Below are positions 39,101-51,700 of a stretch of 64,000 nt of DNA, piece by piece. The stretch covers positions 61,165,756 to 61,229,755 of the forward strand of contig CM017561.1 of assembly GCA_007844125.1 (NCBI GenBank). The letters run 5' to 3'. A program made the position numbers and the translations under genes. Each line of letters opens with the position of its first letter. Within the stretch, counting starts at the first letter, position 1. The notes below the pieces were generated by a model, which had not been told where the DNA came from, did not search any database, and saw only the letters and a list, made by a program, of their open reading frames with translations. This DNA is from Sinonovacula constricta (taxonomy: Eukaryota > Mollusca > Bivalvia > Cardiida > Solecurtidae).

Positions 39101-42100
39101 ACGCTATTGTACCAGATGTTACCAAAGGCGGTGGCGGAACAGTTGAAGCAGAATCAAGAAGTCAGCACAGAGGAGTTTGTCCAGGCAACCATCATGTTCT
39201 CTGATATTGTCGGCTTCACACAGATCTCCTCTCGCAGTTCGCCGCTACAAGTAAGGCCTGAACTTTTACGTCGGCAGCGCCAGAATACATTTTTTTATAA
39301 TTCCTTGGAAACTTGCGAGGAGTTTTAACAAAATTAAGGCTAATCTAGTTAAATCAAAATGTTCGGAAATTAGTGGGGTTCTGTTGCCCGATGCAAGGCA
39401 TCACAATAAAACAGATTTACTTTAAATAATTAAATAGTTGTTCGTTTATGTTTAATAGAAAAGGCTTCCGGCTATCCAAGAGTTAAATTAATTCAAATCT
39501 TTTTATTGAATATGTCGGCTATGCCAAAACCAATGTCCTTTAGCAAAAAATATCAAGTTCTAAAACGTTAAAAGAATGTGTTTGTTTATTGTGGTTATCG
39601 TCCCACAAACAGAATTTTATTTATCTCGAGACGGTTTGACGAAATTGATCCTTGTAGTATTAAACTTGCAAAACAGAAACACAATCAAAACGATTTATAT
39701 GTAAAGTTTTAATATGTTTTCCTTGTTTTACATTACTTTGTCACAACGGGGGTATCTATCATAAATAATAACACGACCGTCATTTTCTCTCATATTTATC
39801 ACATTATCTTTAGGTAAATAATTGTCGTCATACACTGCGTACGTTGTTGGAATGTTTACTGCACATTAGGATGTGATTGTCGACGATGGTGAAATGGATG
39901 GTCATTTATTGTAACTGATCTATATATTGTAGATCGTTGAGATGTTGAATACAATCTACTCTTGCCTTGATGATCGTATAGAGATGTATGACGTATACAA
40001 GGTAGAGACGATCGGTGACGCCTACCTAGTCGTGTCAGGTGAGTCAAATTATCAAGGTCATTAGCGGGCGTCGGTAGTCTAATGGTTAAGACGTTGGATT
40101 GGAGGGCTACAGGGTTTGAATCTCGAGCATGATGTTAGTCCTTTAGCAAGACTATTTACTGAACATTGCCCTATGTACTCAGTACCTGGGAGCTGGTTCT
40201 ACCCAGAAAGTGGGCAGTGGCGAGGAATTCCGTAAGTGGAACTCCACAGGTAATTCCGCCCTTTTTATAACAAGCAGTGCTGACGCAGTCATCGCCGAAG
40301 AGTTCCGACTTGTCCACATTCCACACGAATTCAGAACAGCTCGGATAGTTATCGAATCATCTTTCGAATGCATAAAGATAGTCTGATCACCTCGGCAATA
40401 TTCCGAAGAAGAACAGCATTTCTGGCCAATTATTCGTAGCATCGACAATTTCCCGACTCTCTGTCCCGAGTTGATCCGAGTGTTGACAGATGTAATAGCA
40501 AATCAATCGGGACTCCTCAGGTAATTTCGTCCTCGGGACATCCCTCGGATGTGTCTGGTGCAATGATACTTACTGAAATCAGAATCGTTTCGTTTGCCGG
40601 AAGTCGGAAGAAGAATATGCCTAAAACGTAGTGGCACAAAACATAAACAATGCCATCATTTGACAGCTGCGTGTCTGCTGCTCCGGGTAAATTAAAATTG
40701 GAAGTTTTAAATTTAAAGCCGCCACAAATTGAAGTTTTGCAGTCGTCGTACTGTAGTGAGCTGTCACCTGAGCTGCCACATGTGTTTTGACGTCTGTCTC
40801 AAATATAGTCACATTTAGGGAAATGGCCGAGGTGATCCGACTACCTACATGCATCCGACAGATTATTTGTGAATTATCCGAAGTGTTCCAAATGATAGAA
40901 AATGCGACAATTCGGAATCTGTCAAACGGCGCCATTTTCTTAGTCATTGCCGTCCAAACTTTATACTTATGAAATTTCCGTAATGCATGAAGCTACATTT
41001 AAGGCGTATTCTATTCCGGCGAACAAAAAGTCGCCAGTATTTGCAGCTAATCTCTTGTTTACATGTTTTTGCTTAATTTGTAATTAACTGTTTGCTGCTA
41101 TTTCATGCAATGCTACACGTAACGACATCTAGTGTTGAGACTGTGCAGCAAAACGTGTACATATAAATCAAACTGGTCCCAGCAGGAAGCAGGCTGATCT
41201 GGATCTAAGTTGTTTGCCTCACCATGATGAACCGTACTAAGACAGTGAAGGCTTTGAGTAAATATGTGTGTGCTAATGTGGGCTTAAAAATGAAATTGCA
41301 ACAACTGATTTCTTTATATAAACTCGAATCAGACAAGTTTTCAAAATCGAAACCGCGCACTAGAAAAATAGTTTTAAGACTCGCCCCTGTCCATGAAAAA
41401 ATCCTACTTTTCACAACATGAAAGTTTTCAATGAATTAGTTGAACTTCCATCGATAACAGCGCACAACATTATGACTAACAATACCGCTCAGCGAATCAG
41501 ATCAAAATTCTATTTTAGATCCACGCGGGGAAAATATGTCATTTTAATTATTATAAATTTATCCCTAAACATATTTAGTTGTTCGGTAAAAACTATGGAA
41601 AAGTTTAGGACGAGGTAGAATACTTCCAAAGTATAATTATCCTACTTATCACTTCTGAACTAAGGAACACATGCATGGTTAACATTCCCTTTAAGGGGTG
41701 AGAACTATGTGGGAGGTCGTCCAGATAACTGGCGGAGTGCCGGTGGATTTTTCCATACAGTTGTCTGTTGACTTTTTCCACTAATAATAGCGAAACGTCA
41801 CCAATAAAACCATGGCTTTGTCAGTACAATTTGTTATCAAATCAATCCAAACCATTTACACTAAATGCATCTCTTTCTCGTACCTAAAAGCTTAGTATAT
41901 TTTTTACCCATGGATTCTTTAAAATTATTTATTAATGATTAATTAATCGTCAATACCGCTGTTATACATTTAAACAGTTGTCTTTTTAAATTAAAATACC
42001 ACTTGTACTCATTAGAAGATTGTCAAATCAAACCATATTTTACCAATGTTACATGCATGTCTCTTTGACAGGTGTTCCGAATCCGAACGGAAAGCTGCAC

Positions 42101-44589
42101 GCCTCCGAGATCGCCTCTCTGTCTTTGGATATCCTGGAGCACGTGAATCGGATGGAGATCCCGCACATTCCCGGGACATATGTCCGGCTCAGAATCGGCT
42201 GCCACAGTGGTACGCAGACAATTCAGCATATGTTTCAGCCAAACATACTACTTGTATATATAAGTTTATCGTCGAAACCCACGTTCACCCATACCCCTCT
42301 GCTTCATTGTGGCCGTGGGGTATCAGACTGGTAAAAGTTCGTTTTCATGAATATATCTATAGCAACCTGTGGTCAAACGAAAATGCACGTTTCATCGACG
42401 CTACTCTTCAACTTAAGTTGAAAAATATGTGTCAATGTCAAGATCGCCTCCTTGACCTGCGATGCTTGTTGTTTAAAAATTGTAATCATTTCATTGGCTA
42501 AATTTCCGTGCCGTTTTGGAAACGGAGTTAATCAAATGCTTCATAAATATAAATATATACACGTATCTGAGAGCGATATTTTACATCGAACTTATTTGCA
42601 ATCAACTCTATGCAGTTGTAGCAAGAGTTTGCCTGGGATCTAGTAACACATAGTGCGGACCCTGTTCAGACAGCTTCCTGATAGACACTATTTGCAGAAG
42701 CTTGATATAAGTTTTTAACCTATACAAAAACGACAGGCGATGATGTAAGTGTCGCAAGTTTATTGAGTAAAGATGGTTTAACGATGAAGATAGTGGTAGA
42801 CTGATGATGACGTTGGCGGAATGACCGTCGATGGGTCTGTTGAGGGTTATAATGGATTAGTTTTGTAACTTAGTTGTTACTTATATGTTGGTTCAAGCTT
42901 GGTCTAATATTGTCTTTGTCATATCTGGCTAAAGAGTCTTTGTCCGTATCTTCGTATGTCATTCTATAAAACAGTTTCACGTTCTATATTTCTTCCTTCT
43001 TATTTGATAGTTAATCGCGTCAATCCCGGTCAAATATACATATGCTTCTTTGTATTTCTCTGTACTACTGTTTCTTAGCCCTTTAACACGCTTGGTTCTA
43101 ACTATTATCGTGTTACGTGTCCGTCTAGCCAATAGTAAATACTGAATTATTTGGTACAGCTTCATGCATTAGCATTAATAAATACAGAAGCAAATAGTAC
43201 GGATCCCGGTAAGACAGCTCTGAGCTTGCCTAAGTCTCATTATTTAGTTTTCAGCAGGTTAAAAGTTAGTTGTTTATGGCATGTTTTTGCTGTTTTACAT
43301 TTGGTTGTAATACATCCATTTCCACTTATCCAGGTTCCGTGGTGGCTGGTGTGGTAGGTACAAAGATGCCGCACTACTGTGTATTCGGTGAAGCGGTCAA
43401 TGTCGCGTCCAAGATGGAGGCACTCGGCAAACGTAAGTTATTGTCCAGATTACTGAACCACTACAATACAATACTTTATTTATTGAAAGTTTGACGCATT
43501 TGCATTTTGCATTTTTAACTTAAGCTTCGAAAAGCTGTTTACCGATATTATCAAATAAGCACAACAGTCACATTGACCTTCCTAGAGTACTGAAGTCGAC
43601 ATTGTCTTACACTATATCTAAGTCATTGCCTAGGTGATACTGTGATACACTCATTTCGTTGAAAATTTTGCTTTTGTATAAAAGATGACAAAAATAAGCT
43701 TACCAGGGGTTCTAACCCGGGGCGTATCGCCAAAAGGACGTCTGATAAATCAACTAAACTAAACATACCTCTTATAAATTCTCTCCCTATCACCCTACTA
43801 AAGATATAGTACTCATTTGTATTCATAGAAGAGACGAGGTCTCCTGAGATTTACTGCACTTTGAATATGTTTTTGATACTGTATTCAGAAAATGTCTATA
43901 AATGTATACTTCCAGTAAAAATGATAACCAATAAAACTATTACAGCATGTAAAATCCACCTAAGCGAGGCGACAGCCAACATTCTGACGGAACTGGGAGG
44001 ATTCGTACTGAGGGAGAGGGAAAATTTCGACGAAAAGGTGCATTATATGTATTGTATGTCGTGTGTTACCCTCTGGAAATTAATTATATTTTTTATCTCG
44101 AAACAATAGATCGTGTTTCATAATATGTATGTTTTATATTTATTATTATGTATTTCGAGGTGTGTATGGTTATTATTTATTGATGTTTTTTTTTGTGCAA
44201 ATAAATGTTGTGTGTATTTCCGATATTTCAAAACTGTTCGTGTCATGTATAATATATTAGTAAAATGTATAGTTTTCGTTTAAACGCATTTGATTTAGTG
44301 CTGCTTAGAAGAAAACATATCTTCTTTTAAAGTTAAGAAGCGAATTGAGAGAATTGCTTTTCGATGTCTGTTTTTTTTTTTAAATTTCCAATTGTTTGAT
44401 ACATTACGCAATCGTGATACAAAACAACCATTGAAACATTTTTATTGTCTCTTTCAGAATGACCACGACCTGTTGATGGCGTTCAAAGGCAATGTCCGCA
44501 CCTTCTGGCTGGTCAGCAAAGAAGGCTTTGCCGCCCTCGACTCGGATTACTCCACCCACTCTAACGACCCGGATGTTAAGCCGCCATAA
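30140..44589 (+). CDS. NIT-GC: NIT-domain membrane guanylate cyclase, 12 coding exons
   Basis: Exons: 30140-30314, 32283-32445, 33021-33242, 35596-35713, 36798-37151, 37509-37708, 39064-39250, 39933-40038, 42072-42209, 43334-43432, 43946-44037, 44458-44589. All are GT/AG with consistent phases; 1986 nt, 661 residues. Order: short cytoplasmic N terminus; TM1 (about 74-90); NIT-like extracellular helical domain (about 112-345, with [15 protein letters not shown]); TM2 (about 373-397); short linker [17 protein letters not shown]; class III cyclase domain (about 440-630). Metal aspartates are in FSDIVGFT (D458) and ETIGDAY (D502). Guanine-selecting Glu498 and Cys570 are both present, so cGMP synthesis is predicted. 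Asn577 is kept, but the usual catalytic Arg is Lys581 (VNVASK). There is no kinase-homology domain. NIT domains sense nitrate/nitrite in bacteria; an animal ligand is not shown here. The first coding exon opens at about 30117 after TTTCAG with no in-frame stop before the ATG, so an upstream start is possible. Confidence 0.95.
30530..30890. repeat. Three degenerate direct repeats
   Basis: The block GAATTTTATCAGCGCTGGTT with TTTTCTTGGCATTC recurs in diverged form near 30540, 30668 and 30828. It lies in the first cyclase intron. Confidence 0.5.
30961..31464 (+). mobile_element. MITE-like element, copy 1
   Basis: It begins AAAGGTAATATCTGTTTGG and ends with a diverged complement near ATATTAGATATAGGCC and AGGATACAACC. 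It shares internal blocks (CACGTGACC, TCTGACGTCG) with the copies at 31524, 37868 and 46078. Confidence 0.55.
31524..32042 (-). mobile_element. MITE-like element, copy 2, inverted
   Basis: It begins AGGTCGTATCCGACAGTTTA and ends CCAAACTGTCGGATACCATC, giving imperfect terminal inverted repeats of about 20 bp. Its interior is the reverse complement of copies 1 and 3. It lies 60 bp from copy 1 in opposite orientation, so the pair could fold back. Confidence 0.6.
33830..33905 (-). mobile_element. SINE family B fragment
   Basis: The minus strand has GGTTCTATCCAGACATTTG, matching the middle of the 18285 SINE; no head is visible. Confidence 0.4.
35714..36450. repeat. 34-bp minisatellite with 68/136-bp higher-order units in a cyclase intron
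   Basis: The array follows the donor of the exon ending at 35713. Two diverged forerunners come first, then regular 34-bp units of the type GAGATGGTCGCTTTAC... alternating with GAGGGCGTCCATTCAC... from about 35900. Pairs make a 68-bp unit, and stretches near 36000-36250 repeat nearly exactly every 136 bp. Confidence 0.88.
37868..38300 (+). mobile_element. MITE-like element, copy 3 (3' end lost)
   Basis: It starts AAGATGTTATCAGGTTGGACC and shares CACTGTTACC, CACGTGACATC and CTCTGACGTCGG with copies 1 and 2. It lies in the cyclase intron after 37708. Confidence 0.5.
39585..39650 (-). mobile_element. SINE 3'-end fragment
   Basis: TTTATTGTGGTTATCGTCC and the following TCTCGAGACGG resemble the 3' end of the 24470 SINE. 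Confidence 0.35.
40062..40215 (+). mobile_element. tRNA-derived SINE head and body, another family
   Basis: A box GGTAGTCTAATGGTTAAGACG and B box GGTTTGAATCTCG, followed by a body with GCTGGTTCTACCCAGAAAG. It lies in the cyclase intron after 40038. Confidence 0.55.
40290..40960. repeat. Imperfect inverted duplication in a cyclase intron
   Basis: CCGAGGTGATCCGACTACC on the plus strand near 40828 recurs in diverged form on the minus strand near 40390 (CCGAGGTGATCAGACTATC). Similarity continues for about 110 bp in each arm. The block is richer in TCCGA/TCGGA than its surroundings. It may be a foldback transposon; no coding function is seen. Confidence 0.45.
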
Positions 44590-44810
44590 CTTGTCTACAT
44601 ATAGACAACAGTCAGGCACTTGCAGTGCTTTGATGACTTTAGTGAAATTATGGATTATAACTATTATAGTAGTAGTTTTCTTTTGCACAATGGTTTCTGG
44701 TTGTAAAAGAAAAAAAAGAAAAGGGCACTTGGTTTGTGAGAGATTGACATGTTTAAGATATCTTTTTTCCTGTTGAAAATAAGCTATGAGTCAACGATAA
44801 CATATGCCTG

Positions 44811-44816
44811 AATAAA
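44811..44816 (+). promoter_or_regulatory. Polyadenylation signal of the NIT guanylate cyclase
   Basis: AATAAA 222 bp after the TAA stop of the cyclase gene, in an AT-rich 3' flank. The stretch from here to the FAS1-A stop (45721) holds no other coding signal that I can see. Confidence 0.45.
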
Positions 44817-45638
44817 AAAAAGTATTTTTAACTCTCGTTTTTGTGAACACTTGTTTGTGCATGTATAATTTACATACTTTCCTAAAAATTATTTTTAATG
44901 AATAGAAAAGTATTTATAGGTATTTATATATTTACTAATTACCTATGCGGATAAATACATTTTATATAAATAATAAAGAATTCGATACTATACAAAAATG
45001 GCAATATATGTATATATGGTTATAATGTTTAAATATGTGCGCTCATACGATTCCTGTGATTACGCACTATTGTATGTTTTAAACTTTCTGTGATTGTATT
45101 GGTTGTGTTTCTTCATAGTAAATTTGTATAAAAGTCTTTTATTTAGCATGATCGAACTATTTTATGTCTTTCTAAAATGAATGATAAATTAATAAATACA
45201 GTTTCTTCACCTTTTAAAGCTATAGCAACGTGAAGTTAAAATTATAACTGTTGTGTCAAAGTTGTAGTTGTTTACTTAAAGTGAATTTTTTTGGTTCCTT
45301 TTTTACGGAAAAGTATAATTGTTTATGACAGAACTGATGTAAAAGTTCATTTGAATACAATAAACTTTATGTAGTGATGCATCTTTCGTTGTTGTTATTT
45401 TGCAAGTGTTTAAATATTATTTTATATAATAATTTAACTGCCATTCTAAATATCGTATATATTATATTCTAACACAAATATTTAAAGCCAAATTTGCTCT
45501 ATCTAATTCATATCAATACACATTTAGTGTAGTATGCCAGATAAGAAAACAGGCTGTTTTTTATCCATCTATTGTTTGACATATTATTGATATTCCTGTG
45601 ATTAAAATAAATATTAATAAAAGATACATTTTGGCAAT

Positions 45639-45644
45639 TTTATT
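45639..45644 (-). promoter_or_regulatory. Polyadenylation signal of FAS1-A
   Basis: AATAAA on the minus strand about 77 bp after the FAS1-A TGA stop. Confidence 0.5.
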
Positions 45645-45720
45645 TAAATAGAATTAGCATACTACAAAAATCAACACTTAAAAAGTTATAACAGAACAAT
45701 GGTTTATACACTGATTTTGT

Positions 45721-48700
45721 TCAAGGATTCGGTGGTAGAATTACGTGATCGATCACGTGGATGACGCCATTTGATGTCGGCAGGTCGGCCATGATGACCT
45801 TGGCGTTGTTTACCATGACACCGTCTGAAAATGGTTACATGTCATATTATTTGACAACGCTGTCACAGTGGTGAAAGCAAGCTACTGTGTAGACAATGAC
45901 TTACCTACTGTACATACCAATTTTAAGACAAACGCATTTGTTTATGAAATTTTGTTGAAAAAGAAAATAATGTTAGTTTGTTCACGAACACTTGAGAACA
46001 CTTAATAAATAAACGGGTTTAATAAACGGAGACCAAACGAAGAATTGCGTAAAAATAAACAGGGATAATTGAGTTTTTAAGGAGATATCCGACCGTTTGG
46101 ACCAAATATAAAGATTAAACATCATAATAAACCATTGTTACTGGAACAGACCTCTTATGTTTTAGCTCATCCACGTCATCCGCTGTGACGTCGTTGTCTA
46201 TTTTAACAAGAATCCCAATCGTTCTTATTTATATATTTGAAATGAACATTTTTGTGTTAGCTAAAGAGTTTTAAAGGCAAAAAATGAGATACTGTTAAAA
46301 TCGTCAAAACTTGGATTAAAGTATGATTTTTTTTCTCTCCATAAATTATGTACACATACGCCAAACAGAGGTTAGATAATGTTACACATATTAGATATAG
46401 GCAAACTGTTGGATACCACCTTTAATATGCTTTTCTATCGGTTTAAATGCACATGGCCCAAATTATAATCACAGGTATCTGCAAGATGTGTTATGTAACA
46501 CACAATTTACTCATTAATGTTAAAAGGTATGGTTTACGGATTACTTTCTAAAAAAGGTTTAAAAGAAGAGAGTTTGTACTATGGAAAAAATGGGCGTGGG
46601 GTGGTTTAAATTGCTTATAGTGATATTATAATATATCAAAATAAATACCTTAAATATAAATGATTAAAACAAATGTCAATCATACTAGAAAAAACCAATA
46701 ATATAGAAAATAAATCGCAAACGCCCTTGGACATACAACCACAACCCTTCTCTTCAGAAGCAGATTACTCCGTTAGATTTGAAAGACTATTAAAGACACT
46801 GTACGGCACCTACCTGAAGATACCATGACGTTGACGGAACGTCCCTCTAACGTCTGTACGCTGCCTGACGTCAAGCCAGCACTATATGCAGCCAGTGGAA
46901 CGACGTGGTATTTCAGAACGTCTAGAAACGAACGGTAAATTGAAATAAACAAAATAGACTTCCTGTTTTTGTTGCAGTGAATCTCTGGCTTTATGTGTGT
47001 AATCACGTTGTCACGTTGTCATGTCATGAAGAATGTCAAGAGATCATATTCTCTTAAACAGCTTAAATTTTGACATATTTTCTTAGAAATAAAAAATATA
47101 CTTTAATTGCCTCCAATAAAACATTAACATTAAGAATTTTTTTAGGATTTTTCCAAATTTTAGGAATTGTTTTAGTTAAAATAAGAAAAAAATAACAACA
47201 GTTAAGTCTTACTTAGGGGAAACGACCCCCAGAAGAATATATTTTATGCCAAAATAAAAACAGAGCTTTCTTTTGAGAACCAGCACTTATTGGAACAGAG
47301 ACTCCTGTCTAGTTATCATATAGGATGCAGGTTAAACTAGAAAACAAAGATTATGTACCCAGCCATGTGGGAATAACAGGCAATGAAGCCGCCGACCAAC
47401 TAGCGAAGGAGGCTTCAACGACTGGAATGCCCGCAAAGCTGGGTATTAGCGTAAAAGAAGCATACAACTCTATAAAGAATCATTACAGACTTAAAGCAGA
47501 AAAAAGGTTCAACGAATACAAACAGCCATACAATTATTCATATGGTGACAGAAACACGAACATAAAGATACATCATAACAATATTTACTATGATAAAATA
47601 TACACCAGGTTACGACTAGGAGCCAGCTTCCTCGGAGCTGAGAATAAATACAAACCACGAAACTGCCCGCACTGTAACCAAACAGAATCTTTCCACCACA
47701 TAATATTCATATGCAAACAACACACCACAGCTCGTAGAAGATTAGAAAAAACAATGCTTATAGAACTAGGGTTACCAAACATTAACACCAATACTCTACT
47801 CTTTCCACCAAATTCAATAGCATACAGGATTAAAAAAGCATTGTTTGAGTACTTGGAAGAAATTGACTACATCAACGTCATCTAGACAGGAACAGTAGGT
47901 TACGGTAAGAATGAAGCCATTAAACCAGTAGGTGGAGGGTAGCTGAATAAACGGCGGACTCCTAAAGACCCCGTAAAACAAAGGCACCCAATGAACCCAC
48001 CGAACAAAAACAATTAGTACCCACTGTACCATATAGAACTGTAATTAAAGACTAGAATAAGGGTCGCTGAATAAACGGTGGTCCCTTAAGGGCCCCGTAA
48101 AAACAAAGGCACCCGCTTAAAAACAAATAGGAAACCAAAACCAAGAGTCGGTAATCCCCCCTCAAGGGCGGAGGCGCATGCGCACCGACAGTAAAAAAGT
48201 AGGGGAAACCAGGTAAACGAAATGTAAATAAAATAGAAAAACCGCACCGCCCCCTCCCCTGCACAACCTTGTTACTGCACTAACATTATCAGTGGAAAAA
48301 ACATATACAAAAATAAAAAAATCCCCACTGGATGTAAATACATTAAAGATTATGTATTGGTTATAAACAAATGAAGCGGTGTTAATATCAACTTTTTCTT
48401 TTATAAAGGGACCTTACTCTTATTGTTCATTTTCTTCGTTCCTACTTCCTGTTTTGGTAGGTATTTGGTATATAGTTAGTTACTGTTGAAAGATTTTTTA
48501 TACATTGTCAACTTTTGAGAACACTTGAAACTGCAACATGCACTTTAGGTTGTATCTAATTAATTAAGGGAAAGTTAAGTAAAGTGCCTTTAGTTTCACT
48601 ATAAGAAAAAAAACACACAAACAAAAACACTTGGACTATTTAAAGTATATGCAACAACTTACCCACAAGGGAAACAACTTGTACAATTCTTGCGTTTTGG

Positions 48701-51700
48701 AGATGGGAAATACCCACGTATGAGGGCTGTTTGGTTGTTTTGAAGATGGGAAATACTCACGTATCAGGGATGTTTGGTTGTCTTGAAGATGGGAAATACT
48801 CACGTATCAGGGATGTTTGGTTGTTTTGAAGATGGGAAAAACTTACGTATGAGGGCTGGTTGGTTGCTTTAAAAATGGAAAATACTCACGTATGAGGGCA
48901 GTTTGGCTGTTTTGAAGAAGGGAAATACTCACGTATGAGAGCTGTGCGGTTGCTTTGAAGATTAGAAATACCCACGTATGAGGGCTGTTTGGTTTCCTTG
49001 AAAAAGGGAGATGCACACGTATGGGGGCTGTTTAGTTGCCTTCAATATGGGAAATACTCACGTAAGAAGGCTGTTTGGTTGCCTTGAAGGCAGGACATAC
49101 TCAGGTATGGGGGCTGTTTGGTTGCCTTGAAGTTGGGAAATTCTCACGTACAAGGGCTGTTTGGTTGCTTTGAAGATGGGAACTACTCACGTACACATGC
49201 TGTTTGGTAGCTTTGAAGATGGGAAATACTCTCGTATAAGGAAGGGCTGTTTGGTTGTCTTGAAGATGGGAAATACTCACGTACAAAGGCTGTTTGGTAG
49301 CTTTGAAGATGGGAAATACTCACTTATGAGGGCTGTTTGGTTGCTTAGTAAATCGCTGAGAGCTCCAGCGGGGAGTTTATCGAAGGCAGCATTGTTAGGA
49401 GCAAACAAGGTGAATGGACCCATGGCTGAAATAAAAACAGAAATATTTATTGTTAATTACAACGCGATTTGATAATGGCGAGTCTTTCCTGATATTTATC
49501 TGTATGATAGAGAAAACTGATTAGTTTAAGAGGTCTGTATACTGCTATCATCAACTTTTATGTTTTCATTTGAACTGTACGTTCAGTTCACACAGCCAAC
49601 ATTTCACTGGACAACTCACCTGATATAGCATATCATATAGTTGTCATTCCTGAATGGAAATTAGTAGAAACGACTATGGAAATCGACGATTGCAAATCGT
49701 AAAATTACGTCTCAAACAAAATACTTTGCAAAAAAATAAAATGCGAACAAAACAGGTTACCAGAAAAGGTTGATAATCAAAAAGAAATATTGACAGTAAT
49801 TGTGTGTGGCAAAATTTTAATTTTTTATGTAATGCATACATAATTAAAAACAAATCGAACTGTACTTAAATATGAAAAGCTATTTGGCGAAAGAGTCCCT
49901 ACAATGACTTCAAAACGGAAGAGCCGGAAATTTCTGAACTTACTAATTTTGAACAATTTTACAAAAAACAAACAAGTTTATTACAAACAATAACACTAAA
50001 TTCGCAACTGATATGTAACTGATATCCCTAATAAATTCATAACACTTCAAAGTGAAAAAGGTTATGCCGCCAATATGTACAAACTGCAACGTCGGCCGGC
50101 GCTCCCCCAACGGTCATAATGAGCAACGGTAACCACGCAGGAGGCTGGTTTGTAGTGATTATATTTTGCCCCCCATCCCCACCCCCTCTCCCCCTGCGGT
50201 CGTTACAACACTTTAGGAATAATATTAGACTTTCTAACATTAAAATTATTATAATATTGGGTTTAATCAGTCTTACCTTATTTTTTATTAAAATTGTATA
50301 GATGCTCGCTGAAGAAGATGTATTCTGCGTTCATGTACATGCAGTAGATACGTTTCTTTGTAAATACAATTTCTACCTGCAAGCGCTCCACCCAGTTGGG
50401 CCTGCGCCACAGCATAGAGAAGTGTTCCGAGGTCCGCCTGCTTGGCAACGGTGGCTGGGATGTTGTCCGCCGGAAGTGGGAACATGACTTTGTCGATGAC
50501 GTGGATGACGCCATTGGTAGCGTTCTGGTCCACCAGGGTCACCTTGGCTCCGTCCACAGTTACCACCTGGTCAATTACAGAGAACAAAAAGGTCACAGTA
50601 AATCATTTTCTTCATTACAGGGAGCAAAAAGTTCGCACTCAACCTTTTTTTTTTAAACAGAGAACAAAAGTCACATTGAGCCATTTTCTCCAATTCAGGG
50701 AACAGAAAGGTCACAATGAACCCTTTTCTTCAATAAAAAAAGAAATAATAGGTCACAGTGAACCACTTTCTTAAACTTCATGTGATTGCGTTAGCTTCGA
50801 TATCTCTTTGAGTACTGGGAATTTCCGCTATAGGTCGAAGATCTAGATTAGAAAAATATCAACAACGTTGCTGAACAGGTTGCTTTGAAAATTTGAAAAG
50901 AAGACAATAAAAGTCAAAGTTATTTTTATGATCCATCGACTTTGACATAATAAGGTTAGACTGTACGAGAACCTTTTCAGTCTCTTCAAACTTTTTTAAC
51001 CAAAACGTCAGCTTTTTACAGATTTTTGTTTGATGATTGTTGCCAAACCACTTACGCTGCCATAGATGTTGACTCGGATCTTGAGAGGAACGTTGAGTGT
51101 GTTAACAAGGAGATTGTTACTGAGGTCTCTGGAAAAGGCTTTGGTGTCGCTGGCGTGGAACATCAGCACGGATTGAAGAAGGTCATGGTCATTAGCCAAA
51201 GCGTCCTTGACTGCCTGGGGTAGCGCGTCAAACGCTGCATTTGTCGGGGCGAACACGGTGTACTCGCCTAAAAGAAACAAAAATGTATTGTCGTGATCAC
51301 AGTGGCAACGACCCTCTTTATAATCACAGATTTAATGAATATGAGTTCCGCCTCTTTATTGTTTTTTTCATTATTTGTATTAAATGAACTTCACCAGCAA
51401 AAGCAGCAGCAGCAACAGTAGCAGCAGCGTTGCAGCTGTCGTTTCTGCATTTTATCCCATCCCCACCGTTCACAATAATAGACTTTTAGAACAGAAATGC
51501 TAATTTAATATTAAGTCTCACTCATATTATTGAAACAAAGGTTAATAGATAAATTTTCATTTACATTCAGCCAACCGGTCCAGGTTTTAAGAAAATGTCT
51601 GTATTAGCATTTGCCTGTTTTATTTGAAGATTATTCATGGCCAGGGCGTATTGCTAACGTAAAAGATGCCAATTTAAATTTGACAAAACTGCTAAACAGA

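Noticed and set aside
49161..49472. 103-codon plus-strand open frame
   Set aside because: It is a shadow of the 43-bp minisatellite and the antisense of exon 4.
50396..50774. Plus-strand open frames with repeated REQK-type units
   Set aside because: They are antisense of FAS1-A exon 3 running into the adjacent repeat.
51026..51223. Plus-strand open frame over FAS1-A exon 2 (and its copy at 56725-56922)
   Set aside because: It is an antisense shadow of a confirmed FAS1 exon.
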